Assembly: GCA_035048815.1 (NCBI GenBank)
Contig: JAUCBN010000016.1
Location: 1,294,501 to 1,358,500, forward strand
DNA: 64,000 nt
Source of the DNA: Abelmoschus esculentus
Lineage: Eukaryota; Streptophyta; Magnoliopsida; Malvales; Malvaceae
Reading direction: 5' to 3'
The notes under the pieces were generated by a model that worked only from the letters and a program-made list of their open reading frames with translations, was not told where the DNA came from and did no database searches. Positions within the stretch are counted from its first letter, which is position 1, and every line of letters begins with the position of its first letter. Positions 10,146 to 23,639 of this stretch are shown here, piece after piece. The translations under genes and the position numbers were made by a program.

Positions 10146-13100
10146 TTACTTTGCATTTGGATCCAAGTATTTCACGGTCTGATGCACTGCATGTACAATC
10201 ATTTTCTTCACCTGTTTTACATATGGAAATTGTAAAGAAACAACACTCGAAAGGATTAATACACAAAAGAAAAAGAAAAGCGCATACCTCCAGTTTGTCC
10301 TCTTTTTCCCTATGGTCATGAGGAAGAAGACGAAACTCCTCAGTCAAGCGAACACACTCACCAACATTTTCAGGCGAAACAAAATCTAGAGCAACCTTTA
10401 TGCATGACTGTCAAACATAAAGATAAAGTGTCGGATAGTTAAGCCTATGCATATTGAACTATAACACAAGAAATCAACTTTGTGATGATTTCTAAAAAAG
10501 GAAAGTACACCATTAGACTAGAAAGCTCATCTTTATGCACATAACTCCACTGTATCCTCTTTTCATGACCAAGTAAGGCTTTTCACACAGGACATATGAT
10601 CAAACATGTAAGTGCTCATTAAAGACACCAAGAAAACAAAAAATGCCCTAAAGTTTCATAAATGTGTCTATACACCAACTCAATGCACCTATAACTTGAT
10701 GACCATCCTAGTTATGAACCCTATATTGATTATAATCTGAAAGAGCTTATTAATTATCGACTAATTGAAGATTTTCTTGATCACTCCTCTGAACATCTAG
10801 TAATTATTCTCTAATTTATTGTGTTTTTAGTTTACTCAGTTAATTTAGCAGTGTCATTATTTTTAAATTATTGGTTAGTTAATTCGTAGTTAGAGTATTT
10901 AGTTTCCTTTTTCCTTCAGGTTCGATCATCAAAATATTTTTCCTTCCAATATATAAGGCAATAGTGAATTTATACAAGTTACATATGCTATGAAAATGAA
11001 AGAAACAATTCCCCATAAATCATCCTATATATTACCTTATTCTAATCCCTACAATCCTGATATACAAATAACAAATTAGTTAAGTCGGTAATAACCCGTA
11101 GCAAATGCGTAAAGGTTCAAAAAGCATTTTATACTCATTATGTTGATGATTACAATTATTTAGAGAATACCTAATTGAGACAGTTAATCAAATGAGCAAT
11201 GTGATACCAATAAGACAAAGGAACAACCACATACGTAAGATCATTAAATTTGCAAAATGTAATTTTTGTTGATTTTAACATAATAGTTTGAAGTATAACT
11301 TAATTCCATCTCAAACTACGCTAAGACATCATATTCAAGAGATTTGGTTCACGTATAAAATATGATATCGATGTTGCAAACACTAGATATAGATATTCAT
11401 TTTACAAAAAAATAAAAACATTGTAACAAGCACCATGTTACCTTAATGTTTCGGACTTGATGAGGACAACCGGCAGGTATAAAAACAGCTTCCCCAAGTT
11501 TCTGAATAAAAGTCCACGGTTCGATTCCTACATGCAAACATTTATACCCACAATAATAGGTTCACATTCTGTATGACTGGTCCAATAAGATGTACTATAG
11601 ATTTTAGCATACCATATTCCCGCTTAAGCTTTGCCTTATGATCCATAGTCAGGTAAAATGATTGATCATGTATGGGGTGTAAAACCTATATGACAGAGAC
11701 GATGAATTATATAGTATAAATAACTCAGCAAAAAAGCTCCAAGGATCACAAGACATGATTTTAGAAGAAGTTACTTGTGATACTGGGCAACAATGAACAT
11801 ATCTAAACTCCCCATAGTGCTTTCTAAGGTAGTCCTGCAACTTTGGAACATCTTCCTTCCGGAAAATGTCCCAGATAGCACCTCCTTCATGAACTTCCAT
11901 CTCTTCAATCTTATTCTCGGAAGTTTCAGACGACCTGACATTTTCCCCACGTTCTTGATCCACTTTTACCTTCCTACTTCCTTTCATTTTAGATTCCATT
12001 GCCGAAATTTTGCCACTCAGGCTTGAGTGACTGTCTTGACCTTCTTGTTTAAGAAAAACTTCGCTTTCTTGATCACTGGATCTATCACCAGGCTTATTGC
12101 TGTCAAACTTTGAAATCCTTCCAAAAATTTCCTGCTGGTCTTGCGCATCGTGCTTTTGTTTTAACTCCACAATTCTAGAGAGCTGTTCAGGTGTGAGCTT
12201 CACCTCAGCAGTGTGTATTAAAACATTCACCTAAACGTTCACATTGGAAAAAGATTGTATAGTAATATCAATAACTCGATATATAAAAAAGGCTGAAAAC
12301 TAGATTTCTTTCAAGTAAACATGCTTATTTTATTCAAATGGACTCAATAATATGTTTATTAGCATTAAAGTTGTTATTAGAAAATAAAGGAAAAATTAAA
12401 CATATACCACATCAGACATGTCACAATGAAGCCTGGTTACAGAGTCTCCACGCCCAAGCTCTGGTGCAACTCCATATGCGATATATGACTTAGGCCCCAT
12501 ATCAGGCTTTACGGATTTCTCTGGCAATTTGGTAGCGACATTAAGAAGCCCACTTTGAGGATGGGTATATTCTTTAAAAGGCAAACAACAAACAAATTCG
12601 GCATGATGACGCGGAAGGAGCTTCTCAAATTCATTAGATGGGGGCCAGTCTTTCAGCTTCAGTATTTGAGGCCATGATTTCGAATCGAAACGACCATCCG
12701 TATATCCTTTAAAGAATTGATGAATATTGACCACTACCTGCATTTCAACAACAGTGCCGATTTTAGAACCAAGGTTATCTAATGAACAAGCAATTTGTTA
12801 AGAGACCAACATATTTCACTACACATGCTTATCACATATTTCAGCATCAAAGTCTAGTAATAAGAACTAGTGCAGTTGATAACCAAACTGACCTCGGACC
12901 AATCTAAGCAATGAAGTGCCTTAACTTCCAACTGGTGATCATTTTTTTTATTCGTAACTTGACGAAAAGCACGCCACATAACCATCGGCTCCCAGCTCAA
13001 ACCAGACGTATTCTCAAGTACATCACTGACAATAACAGGTTCGCCATTAGCCCAGTGCTTTTGGAAATGTTTCAAATCTCCACTCTTAATATCTTTAGCT

Positions 13101-15474
13101 TTTGGACAATATAAATAGTTGTCAATAGCATCTTCTCGAGAAGCTGCTTTCCTTGACTTATTAGTGTCGATGTCAACTTCTCCCGTAGAATTGTAACAAG
13201 GGCATTGTTCATTAGACACTTGACAACCATGATCAAGACCGAGAGCTTTTGTTATTTCCTCGGCCTTTCTTGTTAAATCAACAACAGCATGTTCTCTAAA
13301 CATACACCTTAACTCCAAAAGGCCATTACCACACCCACCTAAGTTCTCTGGTGGACAAGGAATGGTGCCATTTTCATTCACCTTCCACTCAGAAGTTGGA
13401 GCATTTTGTTCTTTAGAGTTAGTTTCCTCAGGGGTATCTTCTAGCTTCCCCACTTCCGATGGCTTAGAGCTCTTAAGTTCTCCATGCAAGTAATCTAAAT
13501 CCTTGCGAGGATATTCCATAACTGCTTCCTTTTGTCCACCCTGCAAATTCCCATCACGGATTTCTTGGCAACAGATAAGGCAAAGATCATAGAAACAGTT
13601 AGGGCAGCATCTATGAAAATCGACAATTGAAGTTCTGCAATTGTTACTGCAAAAAACAAAGAACCTCTTGGTGTCAGGAATTGCTTAAAATGAGTTCCAA
13701 CAACAAACAAAATGATCCCTTTTAGTTTCACTATCACAACAGTAACAATAAGACCTACCAATATACACCTTCGCCATCAGACCATTCTGCCTGCTTAAGC
13801 TTTATTTGTTCAGGAGGCACCCCTACTCGTTCAATAAATGTGCATTAAAAATGAATTATTAGAAGAAAAAACATTAATTAACAATGCTCTAATATGCCAT
13901 ATGTCGCGCTTGACTTTTTTTTGGAGAAATTACACGAAAACATGTTTGAATAAAGATACACACCATTAATTTTTGCCTCGATTGCCTTCTCTTTGATTTG
14001 TTCTTCACTAAATTGTTTCATGTACGGGAGAAGTAACTGAAGCATGTATCTGGCGTGTCGAACTTTTTCATCGCTAGTGAACTCCAAATTTATTGTCTTT
14101 CCCAATTTCTACAGCTCATCAATTATACCGTATCACGAATCAAGTACGACAAAATATATGCAATAAATGGAGCAGTAAAGACATGAATTTCAAAACTAAC
14201 TTTGGGAAGGCCAGTCATCCGCAAGCATGCCTTGCAATTGCAATTTTCCCAACAAAATGGGCAGGCATCGGCAATCTCATCCTCCGACATCTTGGGATAC
14301 CTAGTTCCAGAAACCAATTAAAAAGGGAAACAACAAAAATCAGAGAGAAAAGCAGCAAAGTTTATGGAATATCATTAGCAACCATGTGCATTTCAAAACA
14401 GAAGCAATGGACACACATTTAAATGGAAAGCCGGTTCGATATAAGAATCAAATTAAAGAACCTATTTTCTAAGCATGGTTTAGACAGAATTCATGCTCTA
14501 AAAGAAGTACCAATTTGTTATGCAGGGGATGCAATATCGTTTCGCCTTGCAAAGTTGGCATCTCACAACCCTGCCTTTATCATTCCTCTTGCATTGATGG
14601 CATGTTACTCTATCTTCTTTGGCAACCGTAATCCACTGTGTGGAAAGCAAACAAGAACCACCAGCAACACATCAAATCCATCACATAGCAAATATAAACA
14701 CACACACATTATAAGAATAATGCAAGAATTAAAAAGCATAATTTGTACCGAAGAGTCCCTTTTCTTCTTCAAACCGGGCACAGGCTCTTCTTCCCTGAGG
14801 TAAACCAAATCTGCTGATTCATTCATTCCAAAAGACACATTTCTTAAAACTTCATTATCTACATCTTCCCCTCCATAGCCTTCAGTTTCAGAAGCTTGTT
14901 TCCTCGGCCTACCCCTTCCTCGCTTCATTGCATGCACAGAATTATCTCCATTCTCATTAAAAATGCCTTCTTTCCCTTCCAATTTTACAGCTTCCTTCTT
15001 CGGCCTACCACGTCCACGCTTCTTCGGCACCAACTCTTCATCTTCATGTTGTTGAGTCTCGGCATAACTTACTTTCTCAGCAACTGCTATCAGTCTACTC
15101 TTCGAATCATCCCCACTATTAGCTATGTCTTCTGCATTTGATATCTCTTGAATCTCGATGAAAGTCAGCATTTCCTCTCTTTTCAGCTGAACCCCACTTT
15201 CTTCCTCTTTCTCAGCGACAAAATCTGAACTTTTTCCCTCTTCCATTCCTTCCATTTTCCCTCTTTTTGAAGGAACTGTTGCTTCCTCATCCCTGTCCCT
15301 TTTATTGGGTTTATCCGAAGCATCGCCTCCTCCTAAATCCCCAGTTTTCGACTCCTTCCCTTCGATTCCCACCTCTTTATCTTCCATTTCCCTTGCTTTC
15401 GCTCCGCTCATACCACTGTTTTCCTCCCCTTCGATTTGCTGCTCGACGAAAACGCAGTTTTCTTTACTTCCCAT
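10146..15474 (-). CDS. JmjC-domain lysine-specific histone demethylase, KDM3/JMJ25 type
   Basis: Twelve exons: 14749-15474, 14511-14635, 14201-14300, 13964-14108, 13759-13822, 12893-13646, 12408-12737, 11775-12230, 11613-11685, 11442-11527, 10288-10407, 10146-10211. They sum to 3045 nt, 1014 aa, with all phases matching. The acidic, Lys-rich N-terminus has two AT-hooks (GRGRPKK, GRGRPRK) near residues 151-192, so it probably binds AT-rich DNA. A Cys-rich RING-like region follows (CHQCKRND, CKAKRYCIPCI, CPFCWENCNCKAC) with a second cluster (YCNNCRTS, CPNCFYDLCLICC). The JmjC fold has the Fe(II) residues H742 and D744 in LHCDMSD and H947 in PHQVRN. KDM3-type enzymes remove methyl groups from H3K9me1/2 in the nucleus using 2-oxoglutarate and Fe(II). 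The closest Arabidopsis relatives are the JMJ25-JMJ27 group; the exact orthologue is not resolved. Confidence 0.93.
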
Positions 15475-17091
15475 AGTCCCCCGCCACTGATCGCTGCTTT
15501 CGGACAGACCCTCGCAGATTCCAAGTGCTGTGTCTGAATTCAGACTATTTAAAGTGGTCTTAACAGGTCAGCCTAGGATTGTCCTTTTGCTTAATTTAGT
15601 GGCGATTGGTGAGGCAGACGAATTAGGAAAAAAATTTAACTCCATAATCAAGTTTATTTTGATACCTTAGTTTTTTTCTTGGATATTAATGTTGAGTTTT
15701 TATTTTTATTTTTAATTTTAATTTGAGATTTGGGTGTTTTATATTTTATTTTAAATTTAGACTAATTGTTATAGTATTAATCGAAGTTATCAAGATTATA
15801 TGTCGATTTCAAATAAAACCATTAACATTATAGATTGACTTTAGGTTAACCGATACTAATTGCAAGTCATTTAGTAAATTCATTTGTTATTAATTCATTT
15901 GTTATTTATTGAAATAAACATAAATCATAAAATAAATATAAATTTAATCGCCAAAAAATGTTATTTAATGTTTAACGTATTTTTTTCCGGCTAAATGAAG
16001 TCTTAATATTCTGATTAAATAAAAAAATAAAGCTTGTGACACAAATATATATTTTTTTAACAGATGCAGTTAATTTTATTAACAAGAAAATACGTAATAT
16101 TACAATGATGGTTTACAATTATCATTGTAAACTAAAAATATAATTTGATCATTTTCTTAAAACTAGCCACTCTAGATCAGACAAGGACCATACATGAAAA
16201 AATTTAAAATTTATCCAAAGATTCAATCGAAAAGATAAATACGAACAAATCTGATTGCATCAGTAAACAAACCAAAAGGGGATTAGTCTATGAAGATCAC
16301 TGAGAAACGCAGATCAGAACAGAGCGTCGCGGTAAACTATCCACGAGCGCAAATCGCGTATCCATATTTAATCTAAGGGTCCAAAGCAAGAAAGATCATC
16401 GTGATAACAGATAAGCGCCATCTTATCAGTCGTGGCGTCGTCAGATCCAACCTTAAAAAAACAAAACAAAAGAAAAACATGTCAAACGACAGAAAAAACG
16501 TGTCAAACGACAAAAGAAACGTACCAAAAAGGTTGAGTAGATCGTGCCATAAGAGCAGAATTATTTATTAATAAAATAAAATATTATAACCTAATCTAAC
16601 TCAATAATAATATCCTAATAAAATCAATTATCCACTTAATTCCAGTTTCTCAAGTAATTGATTTTGGTACTTGTTTATGTGTGGTGATTCTTCATAATTT
16701 TCTAATCAGCTTTTGAAGTAAAAATTAATTTGTAATATTTAAAGCGATAAAAAATAATATTAAAAATAATTTTATAAATTAAATTTTTTTGAAACCACAA
16801 TATAAAAAGTTTTAAATTATTAAAAAAAAAGTAAAAGGATGAATTTGATTTTCAACTAGTTTTTAGTGGATAATATACTCACAAAGAAAGGGGAAACAAG
16901 ATATATAGCTGGAAAAATGTTTTTTTTTGTTCTCTTCAAAAAGAGTCAATGCCTCTCAAATTTATTTGTTTGGTTGATTTTTCCTCACTTTCAGTACAAA
17001 ACAATGGAAGCATATCAGACAAAGTTCACCTGAAACTAATCCAGGAAATGTTTTGTTTTTCCTTCTAGGAAAAGAACAAACAGGCAGAAGA
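15475..17091. other. Intergenic, JmjC gene promoter and unassigned segment
   Basis: 15475-15600 is the promoter and 5' UTR side of the JmjC gene. Then follows AT-rich DNA. The segment 16280-16540 is less AT-rich and contains two near-identical 20-bp units (GTCAAACGACAGAAAAAACG type) around 16480-16520; it may be an old transposon piece but has no diagnostic ends. About 16900-17091 is probably the 3' UTR of the succinyl-CoA ligase gene. Confidence 0.45.
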
Positions 17092-20000
17092 CTAATTGAG
17101 GAGACCTCTTTGCTTGAAGACATCAAGCATTGCAACACCGATCTTTGCGGGTGATTCCACCACGGTAACTCCGGCTTCCCTCAGAGTCTTTATTTTGTCC
17201 TGAGCAGTGCCCTTGCCCCCTGATACGATAGCTGTTTGTATGGAAAACATGGAATAATAAGCATCGTATATGAATGGTTATACTGTATCGAGCGAGAAAA
17301 ATACCCTCCAAAGTCGAGTGCATGCAAAATGGTATGAAAGCACTAGAAACTGGAACCATAAACCGAATAAATAAACAGTGATATCAACATAGTACCTCCG
17401 GCATGACCCATTCGCCGGCCTGGAGGAGCAGTGAGTCCAGCAATGAAGGCAACAATAGGCTTGTCAGTCCCGCTTTCCTGTTCATTTATTAAAACCAAAC
17501 AGAAGAGGTAGATTCTTCAGCAATTTTCTTCATTTTATGCAAGTGAGAAACGCCCCCAATGCAATTCACAAACATTACTCATCATATGTAAGGAAGTCAA
17601 ATTAACAAAAGCGCCACAGGGAAAAACCAGTTAAGCATATATTCACAGAACAACAGGCATATAGGACCAAAAGATTGGAAGGTCTGAATTATGTATGTCA
17701 TATTCATTTGTGGATCCACATCGCAAAGATATAAATATTTATCACCAAAACAAATACGTATAAGAAAATCCAAATAAATATATAAACAATATATAGCTAT
17801 ATTTTTACAAACCTTAAGCCATTATAAAATAGATATTTGTATATTCATTTGTTTATGTTTCCTAAATATTTGCTTCCAGCCAAGGGAGCTAAGGCTTAGA
17901 TGATTGTCAAGACAGTTACAAGCTAAAGTCTAATTTGGTGGATATCAGACTAAATGTTAAAGATAAATGACAGTAGAAAACATAAACCCTATGTCCTATC
18001 ATGATTTAGATGTTATCAGCCATGAAAAATAGGACTCAAACAATTGTTGAGACAATTACGAACCAAAATGTCATTTGGTGGATATTATGACAAGCCAATT
18101 TTGTTGCACATGTGCAAACTAAACTAATTTGATCTTACTATTAACCAAAGGGAGAAGCAGCATAGATACCTATTAACCAATCCCAGGTCCCCACCCCCCA
18201 CCCAAAAAAAAACACTTTTCGGTAACAATTGAGTCCTTAGTTCATGCTAAACAGTTAGCATTACCTTTATTAGTGCAGCAGCATCTTCTTCTGCAGTGCC
18301 TCCTATCTCACCGATCAGAATGATGCCTGAATGCAATTGCAATAATTAGATGGTATGCAATATGCATTCCTATTCAACATAGACAAGATACTGCCACATA
18401 TTAACAAAAGACCTTTTAATTTAATAAGTAAAGTAGAATTAATAATGGCCAAATAATACAAAGCATCCCTAAAGAAATTCGCTTACAATCTAAGTCAGGA
18501 AAATGTTACCTTCTGTCTGAGGATCAGCAAGGAATTTTGTCACACAATCAACGAAGTTGGTTCCGTTAAAAGGATCCCCACCAATTCCCACACAGGTAGA
18601 TTGCCCTAGACCTACTGCAGTTGTTTGGAAAACCTACAAGATAAGATGAAAAATACGTTTATTAGCAACTTACAAAAGGAGAGCACAATATGGTATCAGT
18701 AAATGGAAGCTTCTTGAGTACTATGGTAATCCAATCCCATAGCTATGAGCCTCTGTATAAACCTACTATACACTAGAACACAAAACATAAGCATCCAACA
18801 AAAATTGACATGTTTAATTATATTCATATTTTCAACTACCACCCAATCAAACCGATAAACCTTCTTTTAGTTCATTTTTTTACTAAACAGATAAGCTTTT
18901 TATAGGACAATCACTCTTTAGTCAAAGGTGCAAGGGAAAATAACACTAGCCTGACTGAAGCTTTTATATATGGAGGGAGAGAGAAAGAGCTTAAGATACA
19001 TGATTACAATAATAAAATGTAAAGAATGGTTCATATTATCAGAAAATTGCAATATTTTCCTTTTCTTTTGTTGACCAACATGCACGATTTCCCTTAGTCC
19101 ATGGTTGTTGTTGAGTATTCAAATATTGAAAATTAGAGTCTGATATTATCCTTTTTATTAGCAGCAAAGGTATAGTTGATAAAAAAAAAAAGAGAAAAAT
19201 TAAAGACAACTTCAATTAGGCACCTTTTTTGGTGCTTATTGCATTGCATAAAAAGCATCTAGGCACATCAGGCATTCACTTAATCTGTCTGTGAATAGCT
19301 TTGAAGCACTTTTTTCTCCTAGGAACACACCTTAATAACACTGAACAAACCAAAATTTTCTGTAAAAGGACCATGCAAATGGAACAGGTGCAAGATAAGT
19401 AGAGAGACATAGTTCGACCACAAGCAAAGGATCAAAGGCAAATCTGTTACTGAAAAGCCTAGAGATTATGTTAGAGAGAAAAATAAACAGTTGCAAAGTG
19501 CATTGATCCGGATGATAATTATGAGGTTTAAAGAAGAAGCAAGTGAATATGTATCATTAGGCATAGTGATGCTAGGAAGGTGATCTATACAAGAAAAAAT
19601 GAACAGAATAAAATAAAGAAGAAAACAGAACAAATAAATATCTGATAAAAGGTCTTACTGCTTCATATGTTAAAGTGCCTGATCGAGAAACAATTCCTAT
19701 GCGACCTGGTTTGTGAATATAGCCAGGCATAATTCCAATCTTGCATTCTCCTGGTTTAATGATGCCTGGGCAGTTAGGTCCAATCAGCCTGGTTTTTGAT
19801 TGCTGATTAAGAGCAGCCTTCACACGAACCTGTTGTATAAAGATATCAACTTTGGTCTCAAAAAGAGTAATAAAATTCATTACCAATCACAACTTAGAAG
19901 GAAAATATCAACTGTAATTTGGAACACAGTCTGCATGTTCATATTGCAGCTATACTCTTGAAAGTGCACATAAGCAAATAAGCACTTCTAAAATGAAATC

Positions 20001-20956
20001 CACAAAATGAATTCATTTCCAGAGATAAGAAAGCAGAATTAAAAATTTAAACACAATTAAACAAGAAAAACTTTTATTAAGATGCAATTGGCTCATTTAC
20101 CATGTCATGCTGAGGAATTCCTTCCGTGATACAAACAACAAGATCCAATTCAGCTTCCATAGCCTCCATGATAGCAGCTGCAGCGAAAGGCAGAGGAACA
20201 TAAATGACAGATGCATTAGCCTTGGTTTCGGCCTTTGCTTCGGCAACCGAGTTGAAAACGGGAAGCCCCAAGTGCTCCGTGCCTCCCTTCTTAGGTGTTA
20301 CTCCACCAACCTATCAAAAGAAAATCAAATCAAAACTAAGAACTAGAAATGTATATAACTAAGACCATTCACAGACTTCATAAAACCATACACATAGATT
20401 CATATAATCATAGTATTAAATTGCAGATGCAACTCAGTATAACAGCCGCATGATAAAGGTTTTCAAGGTGACTGCAACACCGCAAAAGAAAAATCACAAC
20501 GCATGTCCGCAACTTCCGGGACAGAAACCACAATTTAGTACTATGCACATAATATCTAACAAAACTAAAAGAAACCCAATTCTCTTCTATATATAAACAA
20601 ATCGAATAAACGTCTTTCTGGAATTTTCTCAATACCCCATCAAGTATTGCAGTGAAGAAATCCATTAAAAACAAAAAAAAAGGTGAAATTTTTATGGGAA
20701 TTTAAAGTACCATCTTAGTGCCATATTCTATGGCTTGCTCAGTATGAAAAGTCCCATTCTTCCCAGTGATTCCTTGACAAATGACGCGGGTGTTCTTGTC
20801 TACGAAAACCGCCGGTTGAGGCGCTGGAGCCGCCGAGAAATACCGCGACTGAGTCAGAAAATGAGAGGAAGAGGAACTGAGTGGGGATAGCTGAGGTTTC
20901 TGAGGAGAAATCCTGGAAGACAAAGATTGGATGAGTCGTGAAGCTTGTCTAGCCAT
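17092..20956 (-). CDS. Succinyl-CoA ligase (ADP-forming) subunit alpha, mitochondrial
   Basis: Seven exons: 20711-20956, 20101-20310, 19659-19829, 18510-18633, 18265-18326, 17396-17477, 17092-17231; total 1035 nt, 344 aa, the normal length. The alpha subunit pairs with a beta subunit in the TCA cycle and converts succinyl-CoA to succinate with ATP formation in the matrix. The N-terminus is Arg/Ser-rich without acidic residues up to about residue 40, as expected for a mitochondrial transit peptide (SSRISPQKP, RYFSAAPAP). CoA-binding motifs are seen (VICQGITGKNGTFHTEQAI, GPNCPGIIKPGECKIGIMPG). GIGGDPFNGTNF and EIGGTAEEDAA follow. The phosphorylated histidine is H296 in RRMGHAGG. Introns are phase-consistent; the 1-kb fourth intron (about 18.6-19.7 kb) carries no visible gene. 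Confidence 0.96.
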
Positions 20957-22409
20957 GGCTGTGGCTGCTGATTCAATATCAGATCTCCGTTGCTTCGTTC
21001 GCTGCAGAAACCAAAAACTGCAGTCTCCAACGAATTATAGCGTAGAAAAGCCAATGCCCTCCTTCTATTTTGGTAAGCTTCCCCTACTTTCCGCTTTTCT
21101 TTCAAATTATATAATTAGTCCCTGTTTTATGTATAAAATATGTTTTAGTCCTTATACTATATTTAATTTGTGAATTTAGCTTTAATATTATAATTTTCGT
21201 TTACAGAATTTAAAAAATATATATTAAATTATGCTATTAGTCCCTATACTATATTTAATTTGTGAATTTACTGTGTATGCTCTAATTTGGTATTTTTAGT
21301 CCTATATTTGTTGAATTGTGAAATTTTAGTCCTTCTTAAGACAAACAATCGATAGATTTATTAGGTAAGATATGATTTTTTTTACCAATGGTATTTCATT
21401 ATGGACCGGTTAATTTAGATTATGTTTTTCGAAGACCCAATAAAGAAATGATCCTTCTAATTAGGGTTGAGTATGAGTCTGAATATTTTTTCTAACACGT
21501 TGTTTACTTTGTTAAAAAGGAGAATTTAGGAGAATAACGATGTTTAGGGTTATATTTAGAAAAATAAGTGAATTTGAGGTAATTTTGGGAAAATAAGTTA
21601 AAATCTAAAGTGTTATAGGTGGTGAGGTCTATATTGACCGTTGGATTGAACTGAAATCAACGGTATACATGCACCTCGTCACCTGCAGACGACGAAGTCT
21701 AAAGAACATCGTTCCTTTTGACTTCTCTCAAATATTTTTTAAAAACACTTATTTCTCTAATTTTTTTTCAACTTCATTATTCATCTAAATTCACCGAGTT
21801 AATAAACACACACAAAAATAACAGAACACTATTGAAAACTTGTCACTGGTCAAAGTTTGGATTCAGCCTGATGGTTCCAACAACAGTCCAAGAGCTAAAG
21901 CAAAATAATGCAAGTTCAGATTATTGGTCACAAATTCCGAGTCTTAGTTTCAAGGCTAAACCCTTTTTTCTATGGAAATGGACCCCTTGAGTACGAATTT
22001 TATTATACAATCTGAGAGAATACACTAGGAACTTGCCTCAGTCCCTCAGTCAAGTCTTTTACCATTGTCCTGTCTGGTTTCCATAAGATCCTTGTGGAGT
22101 TGCAGATTGACTCAGGAAATTTCCCCGGTCGAACGCCACAAGTTCGACAATTACCTAGCATTTTCCACCTTGAACGTGTGGGAAAAGGTGGTTTCCCTGG
22201 ACACAGACAACTGAAAGTTCTACTGCAATGCAAATAAAGTTGCCATGCTTCATAAATTGAGATTGTGCCTGCTTGGGATATTCAACAATCTCATTCTGAT
22301 AATCATGGAGAATTCACCTCACGGTAAACACTAAACACTACGTTCTCTCGAACTATAGATCATAAGTCGTAACATCTCCGGTGTATAATTCTAATTTTAT
22401 GCTGTGCAG
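20957..22409. other. Intergenic with a short duplicated AT-rich unit
   Basis: 20957-21110 is the succinyl-CoA ligase promoter side. A unit of about 33 bp beginning TAGTCC(T/C)TATACTATATTT occurs twice, near 21145 and 21238, in direct orientation about 93 bp apart; such TAGTCCCTATACT-type units are common in dispersed plant repeats. From 21840 to 22330 there are weak coding-like stretches without a stable frame, possibly the decayed upstream part of the LRR pseudogene. Confidence 0.45.
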
Positions 22410-23509
22410 AGCTTCGAAAACTGAAGCACCTCCAGTGCCTGGATCTGCAGGACAACAAAATAGAAGATACTTCTGATTTCTGCTGGGGAAAGAGGGCATT
22501 ACCTTCTCTTTACCACTTAGATTTGTCTGTTAACCACTTAACGGGTTTCATTCCGGAATGCATTTGCCATAGCCATCGCCTCTCGGAACGAATCTTGTCC
22601 GATAACAGTCTCCATGGAAACATCTCTTCATGCTTGAGTAATTTGACATCACTTGAACATCTAGATCTCGATAACAATCAATTCAGTGGTTCCTTTCCTT
22701 CCTCTCTAATCCACAACCTTACAAGTATCAAGTCACTCGTATTGTCAACGAATCGATTCACCGGCAAAGTTTCGTTTGCTGTTTTTGCCAATTTATCAAG
22801 GCTTGGTCAGCTTGATATTTCATACAACGTCCATTTGGAACTGGAAACAGACCACACTTGGTTCCCATCTCTCAAGATGTATGTGCTGAACTTAGCTGGT
22901 TGTAATCTACGAAAATTTCCCAGCTTCCTCTCCACACAGAACAACCTCCAGTCCCTTGATCTATCAGACAATTTTTTAGATGGAACCATTCCTTCTTGGG
23001 TGATGCATAATACCACTTTAGAATTATATGTTAGAGGCAACAGTTTGAGCGGTCCATTCCCTGAGGTCTTTCGGATTCGGAACATAAGCTCGCAACTTAC
23101 TTTACTAGACGTCTCGAACAATAGCTTCCGAGGGCCATTCCCTAAAGATATCGGCTTGATTTTTCCAGAGTTGGTTCGTTTATATGCTTCCGATAATGGT
23201 TTTAATGGTCTCATACCCCCATCATTCGGAAGATTAAATCGACTTCTCTCTCTGGACTTATCAAACAACGAGTTGCATGGAGAAGTTCCCTTCTTTGTGA
23301 CAAGTAATATGAGCTCTCTAGAAGATTTGCTTTTGGAGAGAAACAAGTTGAGAGGATACGTACTTCCCAGAAATTCAAGTTTTCCCAAGCTTAAGGTCCT
23401 AGACCTTGGCCACAATGACTTCATGGATAACTTGTGGAGGAATTTCTCGCGATCGCTACCACTCTCTGAATTAAGAGTACTCATTCTAAAAATTACATTA
23501 AATTCTTAA
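22410..23509 (+). pseudogene. LRR receptor-like protein (RLP) fragment
   Basis: After a good acceptor (CTGTGCAG) a single frame of about 366 codons reads as consecutive extracellular leucine-rich repeats: LRKLKHLQCLDLQDN, ALPSLYHLDLSVNHLTGFIP, NLTSLEHLDLDNNQFSGSFP, and onward to LRVLILK. The repeat form LxxLxLxxNxxxGxIP and many N-glycosylation sites match plant RLPs of the RLP1/RLP15/RLP56 type, which act at the plasma membrane with co-receptors. The pattern stops abruptly after LRVLILK at about 23490, followed by six unrelated residues and a stop. There is no signal peptide, no upstream LRRs in frame, no C-terminal LRRs, no transmembrane helix and no kinase. It is therefore a truncated relic, not a working receptor, although a transcript cannot be excluded. 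Confidence 0.8.
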
Positions 23510-23639
23510 TTTTTTAAATATTTATTATAATTATACCTCCTAATTATATCTCCATTAGTGCTTCTATTGGAGTTTAAAATTTAGAAAATAAGGGTTGAAG
23601 TTTGAAATTAAGAGGCACAGTCTTTCCGTCCATTCAACT

